From SMWC01 sp964466315 (GTDB lineage Bacteria; Pseudomonadota; Gammaproteobacteria; Steroidobacterales; Rariloculaceae): a stretch of 64,000 nucleotides of DNA. A program made the position numbers and the translations under genes. Shown here piece after piece: positions 8,256 through 16,306 of the stretch; positions within the stretch are counted from its first letter, which is position 1, and each line of letters starts with the position of its first letter. The stretch lies in contig CAYXNS010000007.1 in NCBI GenBank assembly GCA_964466315.1, forward strand, positions 14,513-78,512, in the 5' to 3' direction. Below the pieces are notes generated by a model, which saw only the letters and a program-made list of their open reading frames with translations, was not told the origin of the DNA and did no database searches.

Positions 8256-8605
8256 CCCCACCCGAACTCTTCGAGATAGTCGTCCTGGATACCGAAGTAG
8301 TGGGCGATCTCGTGAGTCAGTGTCTTGACGATTTCCTCGCGCAGATCTTTTCTGGAAAGCCCCAACTCGAGGTGGGGCCGGCGGAAGATATAGATCACGT
8401 CCGACAATTCGCCGGCATCGTCGGAACTGCGCTCCGGCAGCGGCATTCCTACGTACAAGCCAAGTAGTCCTTCTGCGTCGGGGTCGAGCTGTTCGTCGGC
8501 TTCGTCGACCACGAGCACCTCGATGTTGGTCAGTTCGTCCCGAACCCAGTCCGGAAAGCGGTCGATCGCTTGCCGGATGACCGCTTCGAATTGGATTTTA
8601 CTCAT
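8252..8605 (-). CDS. Small zincin-like metallopeptidase family protein
   Basis: 117 residues. The C-terminal part carries THEIAHYFGI, an HExxH zinc site within the small zincin family (formerly DUF1025, PF06262). Upstream is the acidic central region typical of the family (LDPDAEGLLGLYVGMPLPER and DVIYIFRRP). Members are short, cytoplasmic and poorly characterised; protease activity is inferred from the motif only. Its 3' end overlaps the truncated HDOD gene by 3 nt in a convergent arrangement. Confidence 0.85.
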   Translation of the reverse strand: MSKIQFEAVIRQAIDRFPDWVRDELTNIEVLVVDEADEQLDPDAEGLLGLYVGMPLPERSSDDAGELSDVIYIFRRPHLELGLSRKDLREEIVKTLTHEIAHYFGIQDDYLEEFGWG

Positions 8606-8688
8606 GTCGTTAGCGACACCGTTCAGATCGGCTGCTGCCGATTAGTCGAACCCGAGAGCGTCTGTCCACACTCCCTCTTCGTCGATAA

Positions 8689-8719
8689 ATCGAAAAGCCC
8701 CGTGAAGGGATTTTTCGAT
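8689..8719 (-). terminator. Probable terminator of tRNA-Ser
   Basis: On the minus strand, just downstream of the tRNA, ATCGAAAA (8689-8696) pairs with TTTTCGAT (8712-8719). The stem then continues with a wobble pair, one mismatch and three G-C pairs around a GTGAA loop. A T-rich run is part of the descending arm. It is symmetrical enough to work in either direction. Confidence 0.45.
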
Positions 8720-8723
8720 CTAT

Positions 8724-8814
8724 TGGCGGAGAGGGAGGGATTCGAACCCTCGAAGGGCTTTTAACCCTTACTCCCTTAGCAGGGGAGCGCATTCGACCAC
8801 TCTGCCACCTCTCC
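8724..8814 (-). tRNA. tRNA-Ser (anticodon GCU)
   Basis: The minus strand reads GGAGAGGTGGCAGAGTGG at the 5' end, an anticodon loop CTGCTAA with anticodon GCT, a long variable arm as expected for class II serine tRNA, GGTTCGAATCC in the T arm, and CCTCTCC-G-CCA at the 3' end. The 7-bp acceptor stem GGAGAGG/CCTCTCC is perfect and the CCA is encoded. In many Gammaproteobacteria this tRNA follows csrA, as here, but no tRNA-Arg is seen beside it. Confidence 0.96.
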
Positions 8815-8886
8815 GGGATATCGGTTTTCAGGAGGCTGGAATTCTAACGGCTCGCAAGAGAATTCGCGACGCCTGATCGAAGTGTT

Positions 8887-8914
8887 GAAGAAAAGGGGCC
8901 GGGCCCCTTTTTCC
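8887..8914. repeat. A-rich inverted repeat, copy 3 (near-perfect hairpin)
   Basis: AAAAGGGGCC (8891-8900) and GGCCCCTTTT (8902-8911) form a 10-bp perfect stem with a single G between them, preceded by GAAG and followed by more T. It belongs to the same family as the elements at 212, 1111, 18863 and 40983. It lies between csrA and the tRNA and can terminate csrA transcription. Confidence 0.65.
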
Positions 8915-8977
8915 TTATGGAAGTCGCGGACGCGTGCCGCGACCGGACGGTCACAGCATTCGTTGCGTTGACGTGCG

Positions 8978-9190
8978 TTAGTGGCTAGCGCTGACCGCTT
9001 GTGGCCGGTTCGCTTCCTCAGTCGCCTGTTCGCGTTTGATTCGCTCGTAGATTTCTTCGCGGTGAACAGCGATCTCTTTCGGAGCGTTAACCCCGAGACG
9101 AACCTGATTCCCCTTCACGCCAAGAACCGTCACGGTGACATCGTCACCGATGACCACCGTTTCCCCCACTCTGCGGGTTAAGATCAGCAT
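8978..9190 (-). CDS. csrA: Carbon storage regulator, RNA-binding protein
   Basis: 70 residues, starting MLILTRRVGETVVIGDDVTVTV with the conserved beta-strand core and the RNA-contacting segment APKEIAVHREEIYERI. The C-terminal tail is slightly longer than the 61-residue E. coli protein. CsrA dimers bind GGA motifs in mRNA leaders and control carbon flux, motility and biofilm genes. The start at 9190 is set by AAGGAG about 9 nt upstream and by homology; the frame is open to 9235 but unsupported there. Gene order alaS-csrA-tRNA-Ser is conserved in Gammaproteobacteria. Confidence 0.96.
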   Translation of the reverse strand: MLILTRRVGETVVIGDDVTVTVLGVKGNQVRLGVNAPKEIAVHREEIYERIKREQATEEANRPQAVSASH

Positions 9191-9383
9191 AGCCAAACTC
9201 CTTCTCGGTCTCGTCACTGAGCTACCTCGCTGCACTATTCTGCACAGTCTGCTGGTAGAGGCAGCAGTGACCGCCCTTCAGTTCGAGAACCGGCCCATGC
9301 ATGCGGTACTGGCACGCGAGGCACGCGAACGTCCGTGGCTAGACTGGCTACAAATTCTTATTGATTAGCGCAGTCCCCCTGTA

Positions 9384-9415
9384 GTCAGTATCGGCGCCGC
9401 GAGGCGCTGACTGAC
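9384..9415. other. Stem-loop in the alaS-csrA intergenic region
   Basis: GTCAGT-ATCG-GCGCC, a GCGA loop, then GGCGC-TG-ACTGAC form a two-part stem (6 and 5 bp) with an internal bulge. There is no U tract on either strand, so simple intrinsic termination is doubtful. It may be a leader or processing structure for csrA mRNA. Confidence 0.4.
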
Positions 9416-9456
9416 GAGCCTAGTTTAATGCATTTTGGCGCCAGGATGCGGGGTCG

Positions 9457-9473
9457 CTTAGACTAAGTCTAAG
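9457..9473. other. 17-nt perfect palindrome at the alaS stop codon
   Basis: CTTAGACT-A-AGTCTAAG reads the same on both strands apart from its central base and includes the alaS stop codon. It could be a protein-binding site or a short hairpin. No known regulator consensus was recognised. Confidence 0.4.
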
Positions 9474-12084
9474 AAACCTGACCCAGGATTGCCGCCACCT
9501 CATCACAAACGAGGCCCAGCGCGGCATCCAGCTCATCTGGCTTGGTGCCTCCAGCCTGTGCGAAGTCCGGCCGGCCGCCGCCGCGACCGCCCACTCGCTC
9601 GGCGACGGGCCCGATAAGATCGCCGGCTTTCAGTGATTTAGTTAAATCCTTCGAGACGCTCGCAACGAGACGCACCTTATCCTCCTCGACGGCGCCAAGT
9701 ACGACCACTCCAGAACCCAGCCGATCCTTGAGCTTGTCCGCCGCCGCCCGCAGCGCTTTGGAGTCCGCACCATCCAGTCGTGCGGCGAGGACTTTGACTC
9801 CTCCGATATCCTTGGCACCATCGAGCAGATCCTGCCCGCCGCCGGTCGCGAGGCGGCCCTTGAGCGCCGTGAGCTCTCGTTTCAACGCGCGGTTGCGTTC
9901 GACGAGGGCACGAACCTTATCCGCAACGTCCTCGCGCCCGCCCTTGACGAGACTGGCGACGTTCGCGAGCAACGCCTCGTTCGCCTGCAGCCAGGCGAGT
10001 GCTCCGGGACCCGTAACCGCCTCGATGCGGCGAACCCCTGCCGCAATACCGCTTTCGCCAGTGATCTTGAGCAGGCCGATGTCACCGACCCTGCCGACGT
10101 GGGTGCCGCCGCAGAGCTCCGTCGAGAAGTCGCCCAACGACAAGACGCGCGCATCCTCGGCGTATTTGTCGCCGAAAAATGCCAGCGCACCGCTCGCGAT
10201 CGCTTCCTGGTAAGGCATGACTTTGGTCTCGGCGGCCGCATTCATGCGGATCTGGTCGTTCACGACCGACTCGAGTTGTTCGAGTTCATCGCCCGAGAGT
10301 GCTTCGTAATGCGAGAAGTCGAAGCGCAGACGGTCCGGCGCGACGAGCGAGCCTTTCTGCTGCACGTGTTCGCCCAACACGTTGCGAAGCGCTGCATGTA
10401 ATACATGAGTCGCGGAGTGATTCAGGACGATCGCCGCGCGCCTGCCGCCGTCGACCTGCGCTTCTAAAGTATCGCCGGTCCGCAGCCGGCCTTCCACGAG
10501 CTCGCCGAGATGCCCGTGGGCAGCACCGGCCTTCCGTGTGTCGTCGACCCTGAATGTTGCCGTGTCGTTCGTCAGCTCCCCCGTATCGCCGACCTGCCCA
10601 CCACTCTCGGCGTAGAACGGTGTCTGATCGAGTATGACGGCGGCGGCCACGCCCGGTTCGACGACCTCGACAGCTTCACCGTCGATGTAGAGTGCGACGA
10701 TGTCCGCGCTGGCCGCGAGCGTGTCGTAGCCGAGAAACTCGCTCGCCATGTCTAAGCTTGGTAGGTCGGACGTGTCGGCAGAGAAGCGGCTCGACTTGCG
10801 CGCCCGCTCGCGCTGCGCGGCCATTGCCGTCTCGAAGCCCGCATGATCGGCTGTCAAGCCGCGCTCCCTCGCGATGTCGGCCGTAAGATCCTCGGGAAAA
10901 CCGTAGGTGTCATAGAGCTTGAACAGAGCTTCGCCGGGAATGACGCCGGCCTCAGGCAACCCGGCGATCGTGTCTTCGAGAATGCACATTCCCTGCGACA
11001 GCGTCTCGGCGAAGCGCTCTTCCTCTTGAAGGAGTACGCGCTCGGCATGCTCGCGCAGCTTGCTGAGTTCGGGGTACGCCGCACCCATTTGCGCCTCGAC
11101 CGACTTCACGAGCTTATTGAAGAAGGGTTTCTCGACGCCGAGCTTGTATCCGTGCCGAATGGCGCGCCTGATTATGCGGCGCAAGACGTAGCCGCGGCCC
11201 TCGTTACCGGGCAACACGCCATCGACGATCAAGAAGGAGCAAGCACGGATGTGGTCGGTGATGACACGCAGCGATTTGTTGTCCGGGTCGCGCGCGCCGG
11301 TAATGTCTATGGCATCCTCGATCAACGATTTGAATAGATCCGTCTCATAGTTAGAGTGCACGCCTTGCATGACCGCGGCCAGTCGCTCCAGCCCCATGCC
11401 AGTGTCGACCGACGGATTGGGCAGGGGTGTGAGCTCGCCCGCTTCGTTGCGGTCGAATTGCATGAAGACGAGGTTCCAGACCTCGACAAACCGATCCCCG
11501 TCTTCGTTCGGGGAACCCGGTGGGCCGCCGGCGACGTCCGGGCCATGATCGTAAAAAATTTCGCTGCACGGGCCGCAGGGGCCCGTATCGCCCATGGCCC
11601 AGAAATTGTCCTTCTCCCCGAGTAGCGCGAAGCGCTCGGGAGCGACGCCGATTTCCTCGAGCCAGATTTCTGTGGCCTCATCGTCGTCCTCGAACACCGT
11701 GCACGAGAGACGTTCGGGCGGCAGTTTCAGGATTTCGGTCAGGAACTCCCAGGCGTAGTGGATCGCTTCGCGTTTGAAGTAGTCTCCGAAACTGAAATTG
11801 CCGAGCATCTCGAATAGCGTGTGGTGGCGCGATGTATAACCGACGTTCTCGAGATCGTTGTGCTTGCCGCCCGCCCGTACGCAGCGTTGCGAACTCACGG
11901 CCCGTGGGATGCTGCGCTTGTCCAGGCCGAGGAACACGTCTTTGAACTGCACCATTCCCGCATTCGTGAACAGAAGCGTCGGATCGTTACCGGGGACGAG
12001 AGGCGAACTCGGGACGACTTCATGGTCCCGCTCGGAAAAATAGTCCAGGAAGGCCTGGCGCAGCTCGTTACTGGTCGAGTTCAT
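9469..12084 (-). CDS. alaS: Alanyl-tRNA synthetase
   Basis: 871 residues, close to the 876 of E. coli. Domains in order: class II catalytic core (LRQAFLDYFSERDHEVVPSSPLVPGNDPTLLFTNAGM at the start, TGMGLERLAAVMQG motif), tRNA-recognition region, editing domain with HSATHVLHAAL and CGGTHVGRVGDIG (zinc-binding HxxxH and CxxxH), and the C-terminal oligomerisation/C-Ala region. It charges tRNA-Ala and hydrolyses Ser-/Gly-tRNA-Ala. ATG at 12084 gives the conserved N-terminus. It lies 45 nt downstream of recX in the recA-recX-alaS order. Confidence 0.98.
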   Translation of the reverse strand: MNSTSNELRQAFLDYFSERDHEVVPSSPLVPGNDPTLLFTNAGMVQFKDVFLGLDKRSIPRAVSSQRCVRAGGKHNDLENVGYTSRHHTLFEMLGNFSFGDYFKREAIHYAWEFLTEILKLPPERLSCTVFEDDDEATEIWLEEIGVAPERFALLGEKDNFWAMGDTGPCGPCSEIFYDHGPDVAGGPPGSPNEDGDRFVEVWNLVFMQFDRNEAGELTPLPNPSVDTGMGLERLAAVMQGVHSNYETDLFKSLIEDAIDITGARDPDNKSLRVITDHIRACSFLIVDGVLPGNEGRGYVLRRIIRRAIRHGYKLGVEKPFFNKLVKSVEAQMGAAYPELSKLREHAERVLLQEEERFAETLSQGMCILEDTIAGLPEAGVIPGEALFKLYDTYGFPEDLTADIARERGLTADHAGFETAMAAQRERARKSSRFSADTSDLPSLDMASEFLGYDTLAASADIVALYIDGEAVEVVEPGVAAAVILDQTPFYAESGGQVGDTGELTNDTATFRVDDTRKAGAAHGHLGELVEGRLRTGDTLEAQVDGGRRAAIVLNHSATHVLHAALRNVLGEHVQQKGSLVAPDRLRFDFSHYEALSGDELEQLESVVNDQIRMNAAAETKVMPYQEAIASGALAFFGDKYAEDARVLSLGDFSTELCGGTHVGRVGDIGLLKITGESGIAAGVRRIEAVTGPGALAWLQANEALLANVASLVKGGREDVADKVRALVERNRALKRELTALKGRLATGGGQDLLDGAKDIGGVKVLAARLDGADSKALRAAADKLKDRLGSGVVVLGAVEEDKVRLVASVSKDLTKSLKAGDLIGPVAERVGGRGGGRPDFAQAGGTKPDELDAALGLVCDEVAAILGQVS

Positions 12085-12129
12085 GGTCTGACTGGCCGCA
12101 GCCGTATTCGTCTAGGTTGATTGGGCAAG

Positions 12130-12621
12130 CTAATCCGATTCGCTGGCGAGTTCCAGTGCCGCGTTGATCTGCTCGGAGTCGAAACCTCGATACCGAAGGT
12201 ACTTGGTCTGCCGGACCCGCTCCTCGAAGCTCTCCGGCCGGCCGGGGCCGAAACGCTTCTCGCGAACGCCAGCCGCAAGCGATGACCAGTTGAGTTCAGC
12301 GTCGCGAAGCCAGGTCTGTACACGGCTCCCGTCGATGCCGCGCTGGCCGAGCTCTGCCTCGATGCGTGCGGGGCCCTGGCCCTTGCCGACACGCGTGCGA
12401 ACGAAGCTCCCGATGAAACGGCCCTCGTCGAGCAGGCCGTCGTCCTGCAGACGGTCGAGGACATCGTCGATGATCGTCGATTCGAAGGCGCGGTCCGAGA
12501 GCTTGCGCTCGAGTTCGNNNNNNNNNNCGCGTCGCGCGAGCAGATCCAGCGCACGGCGGCGACACGCCTTGTCGTCGTCTACGGGGTCGCGAACCGGCTC
12601 AGGCTTGCTTGAGTTCGGCAC
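12130..12621 (-). CDS. recX: RecA regulatory protein RecX (contains an assembly gap)
   Basis: About 163 residues of a three-helix-repeat RecX protein: CRRRALDLLARR, then a gap, then ELERKLSDRAF, DRLQDDGLLDEGRFIGSFVRTRVGKGQGPARIEAEL and a C-terminal KYLRYRGFDSEQI. RecX inhibits RecA filament extension. The most plausible start is GTG at 12621, with a GGAGG a few bases upstream, inside the end of recA (23-nt overlap); no ATG lies nearby. Ten Ns interrupt codons 32-35, where other RecX proteins have EHSR-like residues. The frame agrees on both sides, so the gap is probably near its true length. Confidence 0.85.
   Translation of the reverse strand: MPNSSKPEPVRDPVDDDKACRRRALDLLARRXXXXELERKLSDRAFESTIIDDVLDRLQDDGLLDEGRFIGSFVRTRVGKGQGPARIEAELGQRGIDGSRVQTWLRDAELNWSSLAAGVREKRFGPGRPESFEERVRQTKYLRYRGFDSEQINAALELASESD
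12518..12527. other. Assembly gap (10 Ns) inside recX
   Basis: A run of ten undetermined bases. The reading frame is the same on both sides, so no frameshift needs to be assumed, but the real sequence and length here are unknown. Confidence 1.
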
Positions 12622-13645
12622 TTTCCTCCGGCTCTTCCAGGGGAACCTCGACCGGGCCCGGCAACAGCTTCGCACGTATCTGCCCTTCGATCTGTGCGGC
12701 CGTGTCAGGATGCTCAAGCAGATAGGTCCGTACGTTTTCCTTGCCCTGACCGATGCGATCACCCTGATAGCTATACCAGGAGCCGGATTTTTCGACGATA
12801 TTCTGCTCGACCCCCATGTCGATGAGCTCGCCTTCGCGCGAGATACCCTGCCCATAGAGGATCTCGAATTCGGCTTTGCGGAATGGCGGCGCGAGTTTGT
12901 TCTTCACGACCTTCACGCGTGTCTCGTTACCGAGAATCTCGTCGCCCTTCTTGATCGAACCGATGCGCCGAATGTCGAGACGGACCGAAGAGTAGAACTT
13001 CAGCGCATTACCACCCGTCGTCGTCTCCGGGCTGCCGAACATGACGCCGATCTTCATGCGGATCTGGTTGATGAAGATCACCATGCAGTTGGAGCGCTTG
13101 ATATTGGCCGTGAGCTTCCGTAACGCCTGAGACATCAGGCGTGCCTGCAGGCCGACGTGCGTGTCGCCCATCTCGCCCTCGATCTCGGCCTTCGGCGTCA
13201 GTGCCGCAACGGAGTCGATGACGACTACATCGACGGCACCGGAACGGACGAGCATGTCGGTGATCTCGAGCGCCTGTTCGCCCGTATCCGGCTGGGAAAT
13301 CAGCAACTCGTCTACCTTGACGCCGAGTCTCTCCGCATAGGTCGGATCGAGCGCGTGTTCCGCATCGACGAAAGCTGTGGTGCCACCTTTTTTTTGCGCT
13401 TCGGCGACAACCTGCAGTGTCAATGTCGTCTTGCCGGAAGCCTCCGGGCCGTAGATCTCCACGACGCGCCCCTTCGGCAGGCCGCCTATACCTAAGGCAA
13501 CGTCGAGTCCCAACGAACCGGTCGAGATCACGTCGATGTCGCGTATGGCGATCGAGTCGCCGAGGCGCATGACGGAACCCTTACCGAATTGCTTTTCGAT
13601 CTGCGTTAATGCGGCGGCGAGTGCTTTTTTGCGGTTGTCATCCAT
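12599..13645 (-). CDS. recA: Recombinase A
   Basis: 348 residues. Walker A GPEASGKTT, Walker B VVVIDSVAAL, the loop L1/L2 region (QALRKLTANIKRSNCMVIFINQIRMKIGVMFGSPETTTGGNALKFYSS) and an acidic tail (EEPEESAELKQA). It forms filaments on single-stranded DNA for strand exchange and triggers LexA self-cleavage. recX follows and overlaps. No clear CTGT-N8-ACAG LexA box was found in the 230 nt upstream, so SOS control is not evident from sequence. Confidence 0.98.
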   Translation of the reverse strand: MDDNRKKALAAALTQIEKQFGKGSVMRLGDSIAIRDIDVISTGSLGLDVALGIGGLPKGRVVEIYGPEASGKTTLTLQVVAEAQKKGGTTAFVDAEHALDPTYAERLGVKVDELLISQPDTGEQALEITDMLVRSGAVDVVVIDSVAALTPKAEIEGEMGDTHVGLQARLMSQALRKLTANIKRSNCMVIFINQIRMKIGVMFGSPETTTGGNALKFYSSVRLDIRRIGSIKKGDEILGNETRVKVVKNKLAPPFRKAEFEILYGQGISREGELIDMGVEQNIVEKSGSWYSYQGDRIGQGKENVRTYLLEHPDTAAQIEGQIRAKLLPGPVEVPLEEPEESAELKQA

Positions 13646-13877
13646 TGAATTTTCCAGGCTTGAATCGGTGCGAAGGGGGTAGATGACTCCGATTATTTCA
13701 CAGAATCGGGTTCGTGACAGGAGAGAATTTCAGGACCATCCTGGCCGAAATTCTGGCTGTAGGAGCGACACCCTCGTCACGATTCTTTGCCGGCGTATCG
13801 CGGCCAGGGGGCCGCTTTCCGACGACTGCCGTCACCGCAGCGCTCAACGGCACGCTGCCCGACAGTGGCGGGCGCGC

Positions 13878-14426
13878 CTACAGCGGCCAAGTCTCGAGGA
13901 TCTCGTAAGTCGACTGCGGCGGCCCGAGTCTCGACTCCACGAGCACAATCTCCGTAACGGGCCAGCGAACGGGTGGAATCGTCTCGCTCACAACGTCCGC
14001 CTTCCGCACGAGCGTAACGTGTGGCCGATAGGCACGACGGTCGCGTTCCAGACCCAGCTCATCCAGCCGGTCCCAGAGCCGTGCCTCGAGTGCCAACAGG
14101 GCGGGCGGCATCGTGCCAGGGGCGGCCCAGAGGAGCCGCGCACGTTTCCGGAAGCCCAGTGTGTCGATGGCAAACTCGAAACGACCGACCCGTGGCGGTG
14201 AGATCTGCCGAATGCGTGCCAACTCCGCCTCGCTGACTGCGCCGATGAAGGCGAGTGTGACGTGCAGGTTCTCATGCGGTGTCGGGCGACCGGCCGCCTG
14301 CCCGACTGCAGATTGCGTCGCGCGGACGAGCGCCGTGCGCGTCAGCTCGTTCGGCCACAGCGCAAAGAACACGCGGTGCTTGCGCTCGGAACGGTCGCGG
14401 GCGGAGTCCCTGTCACTTCCGTGCAT
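13878..14426 (-). CDS. thpR: RNA 2',3'-cyclic phosphodiesterase (2H superfamily)
   Basis: 182 residues with the two His-x-Thr motifs of the 2H family: ENLHVTLAFIG near residue 50 and RPHVTLVRK near residue 137. Bacterial ThpR hydrolyses 2',3'-cyclic phosphates on RNA ends; it was formerly called 2'-5' RNA ligase. The first 15 or so residues (MHGSDRDSARDRSERK) are polar and may not be conserved, so the true start could be slightly downstream. It follows pncC by 9 nt. Confidence 0.9.
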   Translation of the reverse strand: MHGSDRDSARDRSERKHRVFFALWPNELTRTALVRATQSAVGQAAGRPTPHENLHVTLAFIGAVSEAELARIRQISPPRVGRFEFAIDTLGFRKRARLLWAAPGTMPPALLALEARLWDRLDELGLERDRRAYRPHVTLVRKADVVSETIPPVRWPVTEIVLVESRLGPPQSTYEILETWPL

Positions 14427-14435
14427 GACGCTGAA

Positions 14436-14933
14436 CTAAGAGGAAGTTGCCGTCGCGAGCAGGCCGTGCAACGCGTGCGCCACGGCCTCGCGGCGAATCG
14501 TCTCGCGGTTACCCTGGAACCGATGCGTTTCGGCGTGGGTATCCGCGGGGCCGCTCCACGCAAACCAGACCGTGCCGACGGGTTTATCGAGCGAGCCGCC
14601 GCCCGGCCCTGCGACCCCACTAACGGCGACCGCGAGTTCGGCGCCACTGGCACGCCTTGCACCCTCGGCCATGGCACGAACGGCCGGCTCGCTGACGGCG
14701 CCGTGCTCGCGGAGCACCTTCTCACCCACGCCGAGTTCCCCGGCCTTGGCTTCGTTCGCGTAGGTCACGAAACCCCAGCCGAACCACGCCGAGCTTCCGG
14801 ACACGTCGGTCAGCACCTTCGCGATCCAGCCCCCGGTGCAGGATTCGGCGCAGGCGACCTTCCAGCCCCGAGCCTCGAGGACGGCACCGAGATCTCGCGC
14901 CAGGTGCCTGAGTTCGTCGTCAGTTGCGACCAT
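14436..14933 (-). CDS. pncC: Nicotinamide-nucleotide amidohydrolase (CinA C-terminal family)
   Basis: 165 residues, a stand-alone CinA C-terminal domain. VACAESCTGGWIAKVLTDVSGSSAWFGWGFVTYAN with the catalytic Ser in ESCTGG and GVAGPGGGSLDKPVGTVWFAW are diagnostic. The enzyme deamidates NMN to nicotinic acid mononucleotide in NAD recycling. It commonly lies just upstream of recA in Gammaproteobacteria; here thpR sits between them. Its start overlaps the 3' end of the glycosyltransferase gene by 14 nt. Confidence 0.93.
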   Translation of the reverse strand: MVATDDELRHLARDLGAVLEARGWKVACAESCTGGWIAKVLTDVSGSSAWFGWGFVTYANEAKAGELGVGEKVLREHGAVSEPAVRAMAEGARRASGAELAVAVSGVAGPGGGSLDKPVGTVWFAWSGPADTHAETHRFQGNRETIRREAVAHALHGLLATATSS

Positions 14934-16029
14934 AGTTCTGTTTCATGACGCCACGATAAACCGACAGATTACCGCTAGTCATGCTCTCGACTGAAAACGC
15001 TTCCTCGACGCGCCGCCGGCCTGCCACGCCGAGACGCCGGCGCAGTTCCGGATCCGTGACCAGGCGCGCGAGACACCCCAGGAGCGCATCGTCATCGCCG
15101 ACCCGCACGGTGAGGCCCGTCACCTCATGCTCGACGACATCGACAAGACCTCCCACGGCGGAGGTGACTACGGGAACACCGCAACTCAATGCCTCGAGGA
15201 CGGCGACACCGAGCCCCTCTCGCGCGGCGGGATGGGCCAGCAGATCGAGTTCCGGCAGCAGTGTTTCGAGGTCGGACCTGAACCCCGCAAGATGGACGTT
15301 TGTGGCCAGATCCAGATCCTGAACTTGCTGCTCCAAGTCGCGCTCCAGCGATCCCCGCCCAAAGCACAGCACTTGTACCTCCGGGTGCGCCGCAACAAGT
15401 GCGCCTAGGACACCGAACAGACGTGCGTGACCCTTGCGCGGGATGAGTTGGGCGACAACGCCGATCGTGAGGCTGCCTGCGGGCAGCCCGAAGATTTCGG
15501 CGAGGCGGCCGCGGCTCTCAGCCGGCTGAAAGCGCTTCGTATCCACACCACTCGCGACGTAATGGATGCGCTGCTGCGCGAGGCCGACGTTATCCTTGAG
15601 TTGTGCTTCGATCGCTCGGGAGATGGCAATAATCGCCGCATAGGGCTGATACTTGAGGAGCGCGAGAGCCTTGAACTCCGCACTCTCGACCCTTCGCGTC
15701 AGAATCGCCGGCACGCCCGCCCAGCGGGCGTTCCAGCCACCGAAGTTATCGGCGCCGCGGCGAGAGTGAACATGTAGGATGTTCGGCCGGTACGATCCCA
15801 AAAGGGACCGCAGCCGCCCTGGTAACGCAATGTCGAGATCGCCGCGCATCGAAACCTCGACGACTTCGGCGACCCCCCCCATGCCACCGACGGTGTTCGA
15901 GATGGCGCTGTCGCGCGGGCAGATCAGGACATTCTCGATGCCCTCCGCGGCGAGGCCGGAGAGCAGGTAGCGAACCTGCTGCGCACCTCCGTAGAGATGC
16001 AGGCCGGATTCGAGATGCACAACACGCAT
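14920..16029 (-). CDS. Glycosyltransferase family 4 (GT-B fold)
   Basis: 369 residues from ATG 16029 (MRVVHLESGLHLYGGAQQVRYLL). N-terminal acceptor domain with the GGAQQV loop, then the C-terminal GT1/GT4 donor domain: IGVVAQLIPRKGHARLF, VHLAGFRSDLETLLPELDLLAHPAAREGLGVAVLEALSCGVPVV containing the E-x7-E motif. It probably transfers a sugar to a lipid or polysaccharide acceptor at the cytoplasmic membrane; the acceptor is unknown. The frame stays open to 16167 only because the 112-bp repeat upstream is open in that frame, so that extension is rejected. No strong ribosome binding site is seen. Confidence 0.87.
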   Translation of the reverse strand: MRVVHLESGLHLYGGAQQVRYLLSGLAAEGIENVLICPRDSAISNTVGGMGGVAEVVEVSMRGDLDIALPGRLRSLLGSYRPNILHVHSRRGADNFGGWNARWAGVPAILTRRVESAEFKALALLKYQPYAAIIAISRAIEAQLKDNVGLAQQRIHYVASGVDTKRFQPAESRGRLAEIFGLPAGSLTIGVVAQLIPRKGHARLFGVLGALVAAHPEVQVLCFGRGSLERDLEQQVQDLDLATNVHLAGFRSDLETLLPELDLLAHPAAREGLGVAVLEALSCGVPVVTSAVGGLVDVVEHEVTGLTVRVGDDDALLGCLARLVTDPELRRRLGVAGRRRVEEAFSVESMTSGNLSVYRGVMKQNYGRN

Positions 16030-16119
16030 ACGTAAATAGTAACCGCTCACCTGGAGGAGTGGCCCCCTGGCCGCGTACGGATGCACGATTTCACGGCCAA
16101 AATTAATGCCGTGGTACCC

Positions 16120-16231
16120 GACACCGGCGGGCGTGATGGTTCGTGTCGACCCGAAGATCTCCGGCACTCAGGATGAGTAGAGCGTGGTGGATACGGCGCA
16201 GAGGAGACATGACCACCGCGACCGCCGTTTG
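16120..16231 (+). repeat. 112-bp dispersed repeat, copy A
   Basis: Lies in the divergent gap between the glycosyltransferase and mutS. It begins GACACCGGCGGG, contains GATGGTTCGTGTCGACCCGAA, and ends GCGACCGCCGTTTG. It aligns without gaps to copies at 25073 and 41432. The first 48 or so bases and the last 45 are conserved, while about 20 in the middle vary. ACACC-GGCG-GGTGT-type and TTCG-GTCGAC-CGAA-type inverted repeats occur in the left block. Nature unknown. Confidence 0.85.
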
Positions 16232-16306
16232 TGGCGAAGCAACCGGCAGTCGCGCCCAGGCGGCCGCTTCTACAATCCTCAATCAGCGCGATTACAATAA
16301 GGTGTC

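Noticed and set aside
8610..8792. ORFs across the tRNA-Ser region
   Set aside because: They overlap a clear tRNA gene and its terminator.
13714..13908. 64-codon ORF between recA and thpR
   Set aside because: No homology or ribosome binding site, and it runs into the end of thpR on the other strand.
16030..16167. 46-codon extension of the glycosyltransferase (MPEIFGSTRTIT...)
   Set aside because: It is translation of the 112-bp repeat; the same MPE-FGSTRTI string appears from copy C in an unrelated place. The family N-terminus is MRVVHLE at 16029.
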